Of a DNA stretch of 64,000 nucleotides, positions 17,488 to 26,211 are shown one piece after another; position 1 is the stretch's first letter; every line of letters starts with the position of its first letter. The stretch comes from an uncultured Collinsella sp. Its GTDB lineage: Bacteria > Actinomycetota > Coriobacteriia > Coriobacteriales > Coriobacteriaceae. The notes beneath the pieces are model-generated. The model was not told the DNA's origin. It ran no database searches and saw only the letters and a list, made by a program, of their open reading frames with translations. The translations under genes were made by a program, and so were the position numbers. Location: NCBI GenBank assembly GCA_959602645.1, contig CAUGTZ010000015.1, positions 1-64,000 on the forward strand, given 5' to 3'.

Positions 17488-18184
17488 CGAAAACAAGGGC
17501 ATTCACCCCACGGGGGTATCGTCGCGCGTGTGGATTGCGCTGGTCGTTCTGTGCGTCGCCAATGTCGTAGCGCACCTCATGGTGATGCCGAGCTTGCCTG
17601 CACAGATTCCCACGCACTGGGGCGCGAACGGCGCCGTCGATGGTTGGGGTCCTAGCTGGATGGCCTCCGCGCTCGGCGTGCTGCCTCTGGCGCTTCTCGC
17701 AATGTTCTGCGTGGTGCCGCGCATCGATCCCAAAGGTGAGGCATATCGAACCTCGGGCAAGTTCTATCAGGGCTTCGTAATCGCCTTCACCTTGTTCATG
17801 TGCGCCATAAGCTGGCTGGGAGAGCTTACGGTCTGGGGCGTGGTGCCGGCGGTCGGTTCGGTCAACGTGCTGATTTCCGGTGCTATCGGTTTGCTGTTCA
17901 TCGGCGTAGGCAACTACTTGCCGCGTGTGAAGCAGAACTATACGCTCGGTATCAAGACGCCTTGGGCGCTTGCCGATCCCGAGAACTGGCGCCGTACGCA
18001 GCGTTTTGGCGGCGCCTGCTTTATGGTGCTGGGTATTGGCCTGATTGTGATGGGCGTGGCAGGTGCGGTGCTTTCGAGTGAAGTCGTTGCCGCGGTGATT
18101 GCGGTTCTGGCGTTTGGTTCAGCCGGAGCTGCCTACGTCTATTCGTATCTGCTGTGGCGTAAATCGCAGCGAGCCGTTCGCTAA
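17480..18184 (+). CDS. SdpI-family membrane protein
   Basis: A 234-residue membrane protein. The N-terminal DUF1648 part has LPAQIPTHWGANGAVDGWG after a first span. The C-terminal SdpI domain has NYLPRVKQNYTLGIKTPWAL and WRRTQRFGGACF. About six membrane spans are predicted by eye. B. subtilis SdpI gives immunity to the SDP cannibalism toxin. No toxin gene is visible here, so it may protect against a neighbour's toxin or act only as a sensor. It is translationally coupled to the regulator by an 8-base overlap. Confidence 0.88.
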   Translation: MNNENKGIHPTGVSSRVWIALVVLCVANVVAHLMVMPSLPAQIPTHWGANGAVDGWGPSWMASALGVLPLALLAMFCVVPRIDPKGEAYRTSGKFYQGFVIAFTLFMCAISWLGELTVWGVVPAVGSVNVLISGAIGLLFIGVGNYLPRVKQNYTLGIKTPWALADPENWRRTQRFGGACFMVLGIGLIVMGVAGAVLSSEVVAAVIAVLAFGSAGAAYVYSYLLWRKSQRAVR

Positions 18185-18250
18185 GGTTGCGGAAAACTAG
18201 CGTACGCAGTTCATAGTATGTTCTGGGGGACTTTTCCCAGGTAGTATTAG

Positions 18251-18277
18251 GGGGTGTGGGCAACCATGCCCCTTTTT
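18251..18277 (+). terminator. Terminator of sdpRI
   Basis: GGGGTGTGG with CCATGCCCC (wobbles), loop GCAA, then TTTTT. Confidence 0.75.
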
Positions 18278-18368
18278 CGTTAAGTTTCAGAGCTGGTTTC
18301 CTCATTTCGTTTCCACTAAAGCGAATCAAGAATAGGGAAACAGCAGGTAGAAAGGATAAAACAGGCAT

Positions 18369-20048
18369 ATGGCGGAGTTTATCTACCAGATGTATCAGGC
18401 TCGCAAGGCCCATGGCGACAAGGTAATCCTTGACGACGTGACCCTGAGCTTCTACCCCGGTGCCAAGATCGGTGTCGTGGGCCCCAACGGCATGGGCAAG
18501 TCGACCCTGCTCAAGATCATGGCCGGCATTGAGGAGGTCTCCAACGGCGATGCCAGGCTCACCCCCGGCTACACCGTGGGTATCCTGCAGCAGGAGCCGC
18601 CGCTCGACGACGACAAGACCGTCATCGAGAACGTGCGCATGGCGTTTGGCGACATGATCGCCAAGGTCGATCGCTTCAATAAGATCGGCGAGGAGATGTG
18701 CGACCCGGATTGCGACATGGACGCCCTCATGGCAGAGATGGGCAAGCTCCAGGACGAGATTGACGCCGCCGACGGCTGGGATATCGATTCCAAACTCGGC
18801 CAGGCCATGGACGCTCTGCAGCTGCCCGATTCCGACATGCCGGTCAACGTGCTTTCCGGCGGCGAGCGCCGCCGTGTGGCCCTGTGCAAGCTGCTGCTTG
18901 AGGCTCCCGACCTGCTGCTGCTCGACGAGCCCACGAACCACCTGGACGCTGAGTCGATCCTGTGGCTCGAGCACTTCCTGCACAACTACCAGGGCGCGGT
19001 GCTTGCCGTCACGCACGATCGCTACTTCCTGGATAACGTTGCCGAGTGGATCTGCGAGGTCGACCGCGGCCACCTTTATCCCTACAAGGGCAACTACTCC
19101 ACGTATCTGGAGACCAAGGCCGCGCGTATCGAGGCGCAGGGCAACCGCGATGCCAAGCTCGCCAAGCGCATGGAGGCCGAGCTCGAGTGGGTACGCAGCT
19201 CGCCCAAGGCTCGCCAGGCCAAGAACAAGGCCCGTCTGGCTCGCTACGAGGAGATGGAGGCCGAGGCCCGCGCAAGCCAGAAGCTCGACTGGACCGACAT
19301 CCGCATCCCTGTGGGCCCGCGTCTGGGCAACAAGGTGCTCGAGGCCCATCACGTGCACAAGGAGTTCGATGGCCGTGTGCTCATCGACGATCTTTCGTTT
19401 ACGCTGCCGCGCAACGGCATCGTGGGCGTGATCGGTCCCAACGGCGTGGGCAAGACCACACTGTTCAAGACGATTGTGGGTCTGGAGCCGCTGACTTCGG
19501 GCGAGCTCGAGGTGGGCGAGACCGTCAAGATTTCTTACGTCGACCAGAACCGTTCCGGCATCGACCCCGATAAGAACCTATGGGAGGTCGTCTCGGACGG
19601 CCTGGACCACATGATGGTGGGCGAGACCGAGGTTCCGAGCCGCGCTTATGTGGCGAGCTTTGGCTTTAAGGGCCAGGACCAGCAGAAGCGCGCTGGCGTG
19701 CTCTCCGGCGGCGAGCGCAACCGTCTGAACTTGGCGCTTACGCTCAAGCAGGGCGGCAACCTGCTGCTCCTCGACGAGCCCACGAACGACCTCGACGTCG
19801 AGACGCTGTCCTCGCTCGAAGCGGCGCTGCTCGAGTTCCCGGGCTGCTCGGTGGTCATTAGCCACGATCGTATGTTCCTGGACCGCGTTGCCACGCACAT
19901 TCTGGCGTGGGAGGGCACCGACGAGAATCCGGGCAACTGGTATTGGTTCGAGGGCAACTTCGAGGCCTATCAGGCCAACCGCATCGAGCGCCTGGGCGAG
20001 GACGCAGCCCAGCCGCATCGTATTCACCGCAAGCTCACGCGTGACTAG
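18369..20048 (+). CDS. ettA: Energy-dependent translational throttle protein EttA (ABC-F)
   Basis: A 559-residue soluble protein with two ABC ATPase domains and no membrane segment, acting at the ribosomal E site to couple translation to ATP/ADP. Domain 1: GPNGMGKSTLLK, LSGGERRRVAL, LLLLDEPTNHLD. The inter-domain linker contains RSSPKARQAKNKARLARYEE. Domain 2: GPNGVGKTTLFK, LSGGERNRLNL, LLLLDEPTNDLD. The arm insertion in domain 1 follows the EttA pattern (IDAADGWDIDSKLGQAMDAL). Length and motifs are typical. Confidence 0.94.
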   Translation: MAEFIYQMYQARKAHGDKVILDDVTLSFYPGAKIGVVGPNGMGKSTLLKIMAGIEEVSNGDARLTPGYTVGILQQEPPLDDDKTVIENVRMAFGDMIAKVDRFNKIGEEMCDPDCDMDALMAEMGKLQDEIDAADGWDIDSKLGQAMDALQLPDSDMPVNVLSGGERRRVALCKLLLEAPDLLLLDEPTNHLDAESILWLEHFLHNYQGAVLAVTHDRYFLDNVAEWICEVDRGHLYPYKGNYSTYLETKAARIEAQGNRDAKLAKRMEAELEWVRSSPKARQAKNKARLARYEEMEAEARASQKLDWTDIRIPVGPRLGNKVLEAHHVHKEFDGRVLIDDLSFTLPRNGIVGVIGPNGVGKTTLFKTIVGLEPLTSGELEVGETVKISYVDQNRSGIDPDKNLWEVVSDGLDHMMVGETEVPSRAYVASFGFKGQDQQKRAGVLSGGERNRLNLALTLKQGGNLLLLDEPTNDLDVETLSSLEAALLEFPGCSVVISHDRMFLDRVATHILAWEGTDENPGNWYWFEGNFEAYQANRIERLGEDAAQPHRIHRKLTRD

Positions 20049-20058
20049 TAGCAAGTAG

Positions 20059-20085
20059 AAAGGCCGCCAGCAAGGGCGGCCTTTC
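20059..20085 (+). terminator. Terminator of ettA
   Basis: AAAGGCCGCC with GGCGGCCTTT around AGCAAG, then CTT. Confidence 0.85.
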
Positions 20086-20260
20086 TTGTAGCAATTGCAC
20101 TGCAGCTATGCCCTGGCTGCTGGTTTGATTCATAATCAAAGTCATCTCTTTGGGATTAAAGCCCGTTTTTGCTATGAGTGATTTTCTAATTCCGTTTAAA
20201 ACGTAAAGACGTATTGGGTTACAAGGACATAAGCAAATCGAATTGAAATATAACCAGTGC

Positions 20261-20272
20261 TGTAACGTTACA
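20261..20272. promoter_or_regulatory. Perfect 12-bp palindrome upstream of the exported protease
   Basis: TGTAACGTTACA, with TAGAAT (possible -10) about 12 bases further on. It could be an operator; no matching regulator gene is adjacent. Confidence 0.3.
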
Positions 20273-20328
20273 AAAAAGGTTATAGAATAGGAGTATCTTA
20301 TAAGTCGCTCCTCTAGAAAGAAGAACAT

Positions 20329-21456
20329 ATGCTTTCGCGTCGTCGTTTTCTGCAACTTGTCGCGTCTTCAATTGTCGCCTTAGCCGCACGTCCGAAAGAG
20401 GTTTTTGCTTCGACGGGCAATATTGATGGTGAGCAGATACAATTTACTTCAGAAATTGCGCAAGAGCTTGCCGATAAATATATAAAGGGACTCCTCGGCT
20501 CTTCGTATACGCCTTCTGACCCTATTCCTTTTGTAGACGTTGATGGGTCCCCGCTTGGCTACATTGTTCCGGTTGTGACATTCAATAGAGCCGCGGGCTA
20601 TTTGGTTTTAGATGCTTCAGATGATGAAATACTTACGGGATATCGTTTTGGAGACGGCTTAGTCAGCCCTATGGATCGGGGAGGAGATCTTGGTGTTGAG
20701 TCTTATTCTTTCAATAACCCAGTCGTAATGATCAATCCATTCGAATTCGGTGTGCAATCTTTGGACGGTTCAATAACAACAAATTGCGGAAGAACAATCC
20801 CGGCTGTTTCCATAGAAGGACGGCCTGTCGTTTTATCGAATAAACCTTCAAGCTGGAACGATGTCGTAATTTACGCAACTCAAATGCAGGATTACACAGT
20901 ATCTGGATTTCGTTCCATTTCTCAGTTTATGTCATATGATGAAAGCGAGATTAAGAGGCTTACTGCCCACTATGCTTGTATGGTGACAGCTTTTTCGAAC
21001 GTTGCGGAACTGTATGGCATTGCCAATTTATATAACGACCCTTCGCAATATATGCAGATATGGAATTACACCAATACCCATGCTCTTTCCGATGAAGAAC
21101 AGACTGTTCCCGGCGTTGTTTTGGGCGGAACGCCGATATCAACCTGTGCAACGGGGTTTACAAATTACTGCGCAAGCAGAGGAAGTACTCTTATCGCCCG
21201 CACTGTCTCCTCTCCGGCTATCGCGAGCATTCAAAATGAGATTAACTCTAATAGACCGAATGTTTTACATGCGAGTTTGTACAACGGATCAGCCCATTCT
21301 GTAACAGCGGAGGCTTACGCCACACTTACTGGTAAGAAAACTGGAGAGACAAGGCAGATGATTGGCATAGCGGACGGCTGGAATTCATCTTTATCCTTCC
21401 TGAAGTATGATCAGAGCTATTATGCGTGGACTTATGGAACGACTTTTTCGAAGTAG
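20329..21456 (+). CDS. Tat-exported papain-fold (C10/C39-like) protease
   Basis: A 375-residue exported protein with AT-rich coding sequence. The N-terminus has a twin-arginine signal, LSRRRFLQLV, with cleavage probably after VFA near residue 26. Residues about 30-110 look like the Spi-type propeptide of streptopain relatives (PFVDVDGSPLGYIVPVVTFN, then GYLVLDAS). The catalytic domain shows HYACMVTAFSNVAELYG with C217 as nucleophile, SAHSVTAEAY with H323, and GIADGWN with D349. These fit a C10/C39-like cysteine protease, but the family call is by eye. A lipoprotein gene overlaps its end. Confidence 0.65.
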   Translation: MLSRRRFLQLVASSIVALAARPKEVFASTGNIDGEQIQFTSEIAQELADKYIKGLLGSSYTPSDPIPFVDVDGSPLGYIVPVVTFNRAAGYLVLDASDDEILTGYRFGDGLVSPMDRGGDLGVESYSFNNPVVMINPFEFGVQSLDGSITTNCGRTIPAVSIEGRPVVLSNKPSSWNDVVIYATQMQDYTVSGFRSISQFMSYDESEIKRLTAHYACMVTAFSNVAELYGIANLYNDPSQYMQIWNYTNTHALSDEEQTVPGVVLGGTPISTCATGFTNYCASRGSTLIARTVSSPAIASIQNEINSNRPNVLHASLYNGSAHSVTAEAYATLTGKKTGETRQMIGIADGWNSSLSFLKYDQSYYAWTYGTTFSK

Positions 21457-21826
21457 GACGATTCGTCTAGCTCTGTCTTTGGTGCTGATGGCTTCATTGG
21501 TGGGCTGTTCAACAAAGGAAGAGATATCGCGCGGAGGTTCCGGAGAAGTGACTGCGACAGACTCAGGTTCATTAGAAATAGCTGGCGGGCATGCCGATGT
21601 GATGTTACAAGGAAAAGGCGTGCTTAGGTCGATTGATGCTGAAGACGCTGTCTGCTCAATAGAGGATTTGAAGACAGGTGAAACTGCATCGTACCGAGTT
21701 TCAGATAATGCTGCGAATATGATTGAGTCGATACCGACTGGAGCGCAGGTTTCTTTTAGATACTTTGCTCCGCAACTTGAGGATGAGCTTGCTTCTCTGG
21801 TGTCTATATGCGCCGATGACAACTAA
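21434..21826 (+). CDS. Small lipoprotein of unknown function
   Basis: A 130-residue protein with a basic N-terminus (ERLFRSRTIRL), a hydrophobic stretch and the lipobox LVGC, so it is a predicted lipoprotein. The mature part has no domain I recognise; a beta-rich segment contains CSIEDLKTGETASYRV and GAQVSFRYFAPQLEDEL. It starts within the last codons of the protease gene (in-frame ATGs at 21407, 21422 and 21434; the start is uncertain). It could be an inhibitor or partner of the protease, as genes next to C10 proteases sometimes are; this is speculation. Confidence 0.6.
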   Translation: MERLFRSRTIRLALSLVLMASLVGCSTKEEISRGGSGEVTATDSGSLEIAGGHADVMLQGKGVLRSIDAEDAVCSIEDLKTGETASYRVSDNAANMIESIPTGAQVSFRYFAPQLEDELASLVSICADDN

Positions 21827-21839
21827 AAGGCCTGAATTC

Positions 21840-21882
21840 AAACGGCCTCAGATGGTCAATTGGCTATCCGAGGCCGTTTTTT
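21840..21882 (+). terminator. Terminator after the lipoprotein gene
   Basis: AAACGGCCTC with GAGGCCGTTT around 20 bases, then Ts. Its end coincides with the frame-restored stop codon of the convergent gene. Confidence 0.7.
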
Positions 21883-23189
21883 ACTCGACCGGGGCTTCGA
21901 CCTTGTCGATGGCCCAGGTGGCTCCGAGGCCGCCGGTGGTGTTGCGGCGAATGCGTACGGTGACTTCGTGGCGTTTGCCGGCCTGTGTGTAGCGCAGGGG
22001 GGAAGCTCGCGCGGTTACGGCCGGCCTCGATGGTACCGCGCTCGCGAGCGATCCAGTAGTACTCGCCGACGATGCCGAGGGTGTCGGCGCCGTAGGGGAG
22101 ATAAGTCGACAGCTGGTGCAGCAGCGGGCTAGGGCAGAAGACCTCGGTCGCGAAATCGATGGGGAAGTCCCCGGGGATGGTTGGTGCTGCGGAAGCGGGG
22201 GCCGGTGCTGAATTGGGGACCGGAGTCGGTGCAGGTGTGGGAGCCTGGTCACAGGCGGGTGCGGATGCGGACTCAATGACAGGTGCAGACTCAGATGCCG
22301 CTTCTGGCTTAGCTATGGAATCTGTCGGTTCCACGGAGATGGACGTGTCTTCGGTCCCGGTTTTGGCATCGGCCTGCGGAGTGTCCTCTGCCTCGACGTT
22401 CGGCTTGGCCTCGACCGGCGTGGATACCATGGTGGTGATGCCGGCGTTGGCGTTCTCGGGGTCGTAGACAACCGTGAGCGAGATGGCAGGCTGGGGCGCC
22501 TCGGGCTCCGGTGTTGCCTCGGCAGCATCTTGATCCGCGAGCTCGTCGGACTGATTGTCCTCGGTGTTGTCGCCAAAGACATCGTGGTTCTGGAACACGG
22601 GCGCCTCGGGCTGGCCAGCCGCCTCTTCGGTTGTCGACTTGGATGCCTCGTTGAGCTCCGCAGTGGCTTCCTGCTCGGATATGACTTCGGGATCGGTCGT
22701 GGCGGCGATTTCGGTTTCGGCCTCTGCTGTTACTCCAATAGCGACTTCGATCTCTGTCTCGGGTTCGGGTTCCGGCACGGCTCCAACCATGGCTTCGGGC
22801 TCGGGACGCTTAACGTGCTTGGGGCGCACGGCCTTCAGGTCCTTCTTGCCGTGCTTCTTCTTTTTGTAGGACTGCTTGGCGCCCTTGGTAGCCTTGCGCT
22901 TGTCCTCGTCCTTGGCAAGGGCGGCATCCCATGCCTCGTTGGCGATGACGGTGGCATACAGGCGGCCGCCCTTAAAGACGGTCAGTTTAATGCAGTCGTC
23001 GAGTTCCTCGAGCAACTCGCGCGTGGACTCGAAGCCCAAGTCATAAGCGGCCATGTCGCCGGCGGCGAGCACCTCCTCGACCTGCGTCATAAACGTTTGC
23101 TTACCGCACCCAATCGCGTCGCGCAGCAGGCGATACAGATAGATGTGGTTGCCCAGCGATAGCGTGGGCCTAACTATTGTCTTGCTCAT
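21881..23189 (-). pseudogene. Hypothetical protein with frameshift at a C6 tract
   Basis: About 436 codons if one base is removed. The N-terminal ~95 residues form a compact basic-to-acidic domain (NHIYLYRLLRDAIGCGKQTF, STRELLEELDD, GGRLYATVIANEAWDAAL) that faintly resembles OST-HTH/LOTUS domains. A long acidic, Pro/Glu/Ala-rich linker follows, then a C-terminal domain with EVFCPSPLLHQLSTYLPYG and GEYYWIARERGT. At 21997-22002 (CCCCCC on this strand) the frame goes wrong. Removing one C gives a plausible ending (LRYTQAGKRHEVTVRIRR to IDKVEAPVE) and a stop at 21881 beside the terminator; unshifted, the tail is basic nonsense. ATG 23189 follows AGAGGAG. Function unknown. Confidence 0.65.
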
Positions 23190-23261
23190 GGCAAATCTCC
23201 TCTTTACACACGTAAAGCATCTTACCATCGCATAGCGTTCGCCATGGCGGCACCCAAGGCA

Positions 23262-23297
23262 AACGGGCGCGAACCGCTATCGATTCGCGCCCGTTGT
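23262..23297 (-). terminator. Strong hairpin between two minus-strand genes
   Basis: AACGGGCGCGAA pairs with TTCGCGCCCGTT (12 bp) around a 10-base loop. Read on the minus strand it follows the stop at 23326. Confidence 0.75.
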
Positions 23298-23325
23298 ACA
23301 GGTTGCCTATCTGGGGATGCAGTGC

Positions 23326-24267
23326 TTAGTTGCCCGATGCCGTGCCTTGGCTCGAGCTGTTAGATGTCGTGCCCAATGTGGTGTCACTCGAATTGCTGTT
23401 GCTGCTGCCTGCTGTGCCCGTTCCCGACGTGGTGTCGCTCGTCTGGCCGCCCGTGCTCGGTTGAGAGCCGTCAGTCGTTTGGCTTGAGTCAGTCGTGCCG
23501 GATTGCGTGCCGCTGTTGGCCGTAGAGGAATCGGCGCCCTGCGATTGATCGGGGGTGTTCGATGACGAGTCGGTGGATGCGGAGTTACCCTGCGGGTCGT
23601 CCTGCTGGCTTTGCGATTGACCGGAGCTATCCGCGTCGTGCTCGGTCGTATGCGACGAAAGGATCGGCTCGGGGCGCTCGCCCAGGCCCTCACCGGCAGT
23701 GGTGATAAGGATGGCGCCGGCGCAGGCGATGACCGCGACGATGGCGATGGCGATCGAGAAGACGATGACCTTCTTTTGCGTCTGGCTGCGCTCTGCCGCC
23801 GCCTTGGCGCGCAGGCTGTTGGGAGCGACGCGCGCCGTGGTCGCGCGTCCCGCAACCTGGCGCATCTCCTGCGTGGTTGCGGCGCCACCTAGGTGCTCCT
23901 CGACATTGGGCTCAACGGGCTCGTAGGCGCCGGTAGGGTAGTCGACAGCGGCATGCGTGCCCTTGATTGCTTCGGCGCTGGCGGAGATAAAGTGGCGATA
24001 GACCTGCGAGGACACAACAGTGATGACTGAGCTCACAGCGGCACCAATCACCGAGCCGGCAATGCCGATCTTTGAAGCAAGCGCCACGCTCGTGGCGGCA
24101 GCTGCGGCGCCGGCGATGATCTGGGGAATGGAAATGTCGTCGAACAGGCCCTTTTTGGGCGCGATGGCCATGGTCTGTCCGATGGAATGGTTCTCGTGCA
24201 CGCCGTTGTTGAGTGATGCCGGCGTCATGACGCGCGTGCGCGGCGCGTCGGTGTACTTGGTTGTCAT
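23326..24267 (-). CDS. Membrane-anchored hypothetical protein with Ser/Thr-rich tail
   Basis: A 313-residue protein. Residues about 45-95 include a Gly/Ala-rich hydrophobic segment (ISIPQIIAGAAAAATSVALA, then KIGIAGSVIGAAVSSVITVV). A single clear membrane span lies near residues 185-210 (VIVFSIAIAIVAVIACAGAI). The C-terminal ~100 residues are Ser/Thr/Gln/Asn/Gly/Asp repeats, probably exposed outside. No catalytic motif is visible. ATG 24267 follows GGGAGG. It resembles Coriobacteria hypothetical proteins; I cannot assign a function. Confidence 0.7.
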   Translation of the reverse strand: MTTKYTDAPRTRVMTPASLNNGVHENHSIGQTMAIAPKKGLFDDISIPQIIAGAAAAATSVALASKIGIAGSVIGAAVSSVITVVSSQVYRHFISASAEAIKGTHAAVDYPTGAYEPVEPNVEEHLGGAATTQEMRQVAGRATTARVAPNSLRAKAAAERSQTQKKVIVFSIAIAIVAVIACAGAILITTAGEGLGERPEPILSSHTTEHDADSSGQSQSQQDDPQGNSASTDSSSNTPDQSQGADSSTANSGTQSGTTDSSQTTDGSQPSTGGQTSDTTSGTGTAGSSNSNSSDTTLGTTSNSSSQGTASGN

Positions 24268-24441
24268 ACGGGGTCCTCCCGGTGTAAATCTGCTTCGTTT
24301 CGTGTAGCCATCAGGGTACCCACCAGATGTGAATCGTACGTGACATTTAACAGATACCATCAACTCATCAAGGGGGCCTGCTGTCTTTGGTGCGATAGCT
24401 TGATGCTAAACTGGATTTATGTTTGCGAGGTGGTTTACGTG

Positions 24442-24660
24442 ATGTACCCGTATATGACATTCGAAGATGGAACTGAGGTCATTCATTCTGACCTGATTAC
24501 AGATGGCGATATCGAAAAGGTTATCGTGCATTTTGAACGACCGACGGCAGAGGGTTTCGACTCCGCTCGTTGTGAGTTGCCTTCCTGTTCGTGGACTGAC
24601 TGGGAAGGGCATTTTACTCAGAGTGAAAAACGAGCTTTCGAAGAGTGTCTGAGCAAATAA
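24442..24660 (+). CDS. Small hypothetical protein
   Basis: A 72-residue soluble protein starting MYPYMTFEDGTEV, with two cysteines in CELPSCSWTDW, a third near the end (FEECLSK), and no hydrophobic span. ATG 24442 (or GTG 24439) follows GAGGTGG. It is AT-richer than the flanking chromosome. It precedes the DUF2087-MFS-radical SAM unit by 100 bases with no terminator between, so it may belong to that unit. I do not recognise the family. Confidence 0.55.
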   Translation: MYPYMTFEDGTEVIHSDLITDGDIEKVIVHFERPTAEGFDSARCELPSCSWTDWEGHFTQSEKRAFEECLSK

Positions 24661-24760
24661 TTTAGATTAGTTCGAGTTTAGTTCGAATAAAGAAGCTGAA
24701 TGCGATGACCTAAAGCGTATGCAATTTTAGTATTAGATGCGTATGAAATGGAGGATGTGA

Positions 24761-25042
24761 ATGGATGAGCTAATAGACTTTAAAAAACGATTTCTCAAGA
24801 ATGGCGAGCTGGTTTCAATTCCAAAAAAGGAAAGCTATAAAAGAATCATGCTGCTATGGGCCGTCTCTTTCTTTGAATTAAATACAAGTTATACGGAGCT
24901 TCAGGTTAATCGTGTGCTGTCACAGCTCTATCCTGATTATGCCGTGTTGAGGCGGTACTTGGTTGATTATGGATTCCTATTAAGGGATGAACGAGGCCTG
25001 AAATACGAGGTTAATCGTGATGTTCACGGTATTGAGAGCTAG
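24761..25042 (+). CDS. DUF2087-domain protein, probable regulator
   Basis: A 93-residue protein matching the DUF2087 pattern: FLKNGELVSIPKKESYKRIM, then TELQVNRVLSQLYPDYAVLR, then RYLVDYGFLLRDERGLKYEV. DUF2087 is a small winged-helix-like domain often attached to, or standing alone as, transcription regulators. GGAGG precedes ATG 24761. Its 3' end overlaps the MFS gene by 23 bases, so the two are co-expressed. Regulation of the downstream exporter and radical SAM genes is inferred. Confidence 0.75.
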   Translation: MDELIDFKKRFLKNGELVSIPKKESYKRIMLLWAVSFFELNTSYTELQVNRVLSQLYPDYAVLRRYLVDYGFLLRDERGLKYEVNRDVHGIES

Positions 25043-26204
25043 CCGTCCGGTTCGGGTCCTATATATTGCTAGAGGGATAAGCGAAATAGGCAATTGGTGT
25101 GCGAATATTGCTTTGCCAATGCTAATTTACGAGGTAACTCACGATGTTTCTGCAACTGCTTTGATGGTCTGCTGCAGATTTGCCCCCTCTCTGTTTTCAG
25201 TTGCGCTCGCGCAGCTGCCTCAGAAGATGGGTATCGGGACACTGCAGGCCATGAGATTGGCAGACTTAATTCGCGCGGGATTATTCGTTTGCTATATTTT
25301 TGTTGATAGTAAATGGAGTATGTTTGCTATTACGTGCGCGGTATCGCTTTGCCGAACGGTAGAAATGCCCTGCTTTTACTCGTTGTTAAGAGCCAATACG
25401 AATAGTATCAATCGCGACGTAATTAATAATTCGTTTGGGTTCCTGCAGAATTTGATGATGGTTCTGGGGCCAGTTGCCGGCGGTTTTGTTGTCGCTCAAT
25501 TTGGGGCGGAGGCTGTTCTTGCATTAGACGCGCTTTCTTTTGCCGCGTCGTTCTGGTTGCTGCGAGATGTTCCGTCGGTTATCGAGGTTAATGATAAAGA
25601 GGGAATAAGCAAAAATGAAAAAAACAGGACTGCATTTAGTGATCTTAGCGCGAAGCACTTGGCAATTGGTTTCCTATTAATCGATATTTCTAGTGGCGTG
25701 GCATTCGGCTCTCTGAATTCTCTTTTGCCAGCTATAGCGCAATTGCAATTTGACTCGTCATCGATACAATACGGATTCCTTCAGAGTAGTCTTACAATCG
25801 GACTGTTGTTCGGAAATACAATATATGGTCGTTTAATCAGTGGTTCCGATTGCGTTAAATCATATTGTTTTGTGACGTATCTTGCGCTCGGTGCGTATCT
25901 GGCGTTTGGCTATCGCTATGCGTCTGGGATATCGTTTATTTTCCTTTTTATCGTCGGTGCCGGAAACGCCATTCAAGATGTGCTTCTCATAACATCGCTG
26001 CAGGATTTGGCGAGAGACGGATCTGAATCGATAAGCCTGTTTTCAATTAGGGAGTCTTTGCAATCGGTTGCTGTTGTTATTTCAACACTTCTTGTTTCGC
26101 TGTTCACGAGCATCGCGATGTTCTCAATTCTCGTTACAGGACTTGGTGTATTTTCAATTATGATGGTAGTTGTGTTTCAATTGAATTATTTGCGAAAGAT
26201 GTGA
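25020..26204 (+). CDS. MFS transporter, probable exporter of the cluster product
   Basis: A 394-residue major facilitator protein with about 12 spans, of the MFS_3/enterobactin-exporter-like type (SEIGNWCANIALPMLIYEVT, FLQNLMMVLGPVAGGFVVAQ, FIFLFIVGAGNAIQDVLLIT). It overlaps the DUF2087 gene by 23 bases and ends eight bases before the radical SAM gene, so the three are one transcript. The context of a peptide-modifying-type enzyme and a tiny gene downstream suggests it exports a modified peptide; this is inference. The sequence is AT-rich. Confidence 0.82.
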   Translation: MFTVLRASRPVRVLYIARGISEIGNWCANIALPMLIYEVTHDVSATALMVCCRFAPSLFSVALAQLPQKMGIGTLQAMRLADLIRAGLFVCYIFVDSKWSMFAITCAVSLCRTVEMPCFYSLLRANTNSINRDVINNSFGFLQNLMMVLGPVAGGFVVAQFGAEAVLALDALSFAASFWLLRDVPSVIEVNDKEGISKNEKNRTAFSDLSAKHLAIGFLLIDISSGVAFGSLNSLLPAIAQLQFDSSSIQYGFLQSSLTIGLLFGNTIYGRLISGSDCVKSYCFVTYLALGAYLAFGYRYASGISFIFLFIVGAGNAIQDVLLITSLQDLARDGSESISLFSIRESLQSVAVVISTLLVSLFTSIAMFSILVTGLGVFSIMMVVVFQLNYLRKM

Positions 26205-26211
26205 CGTTGAT

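Noticed and set aside
21864..23228. Minus-strand hypothetical gene taken as intact to a stop at 21864
   Set aside because: That stop lies inside the terminator stem of the opposite gene, and the last ~45 residues are a basic low-complexity tail; the other frame ends more naturally at 21881.
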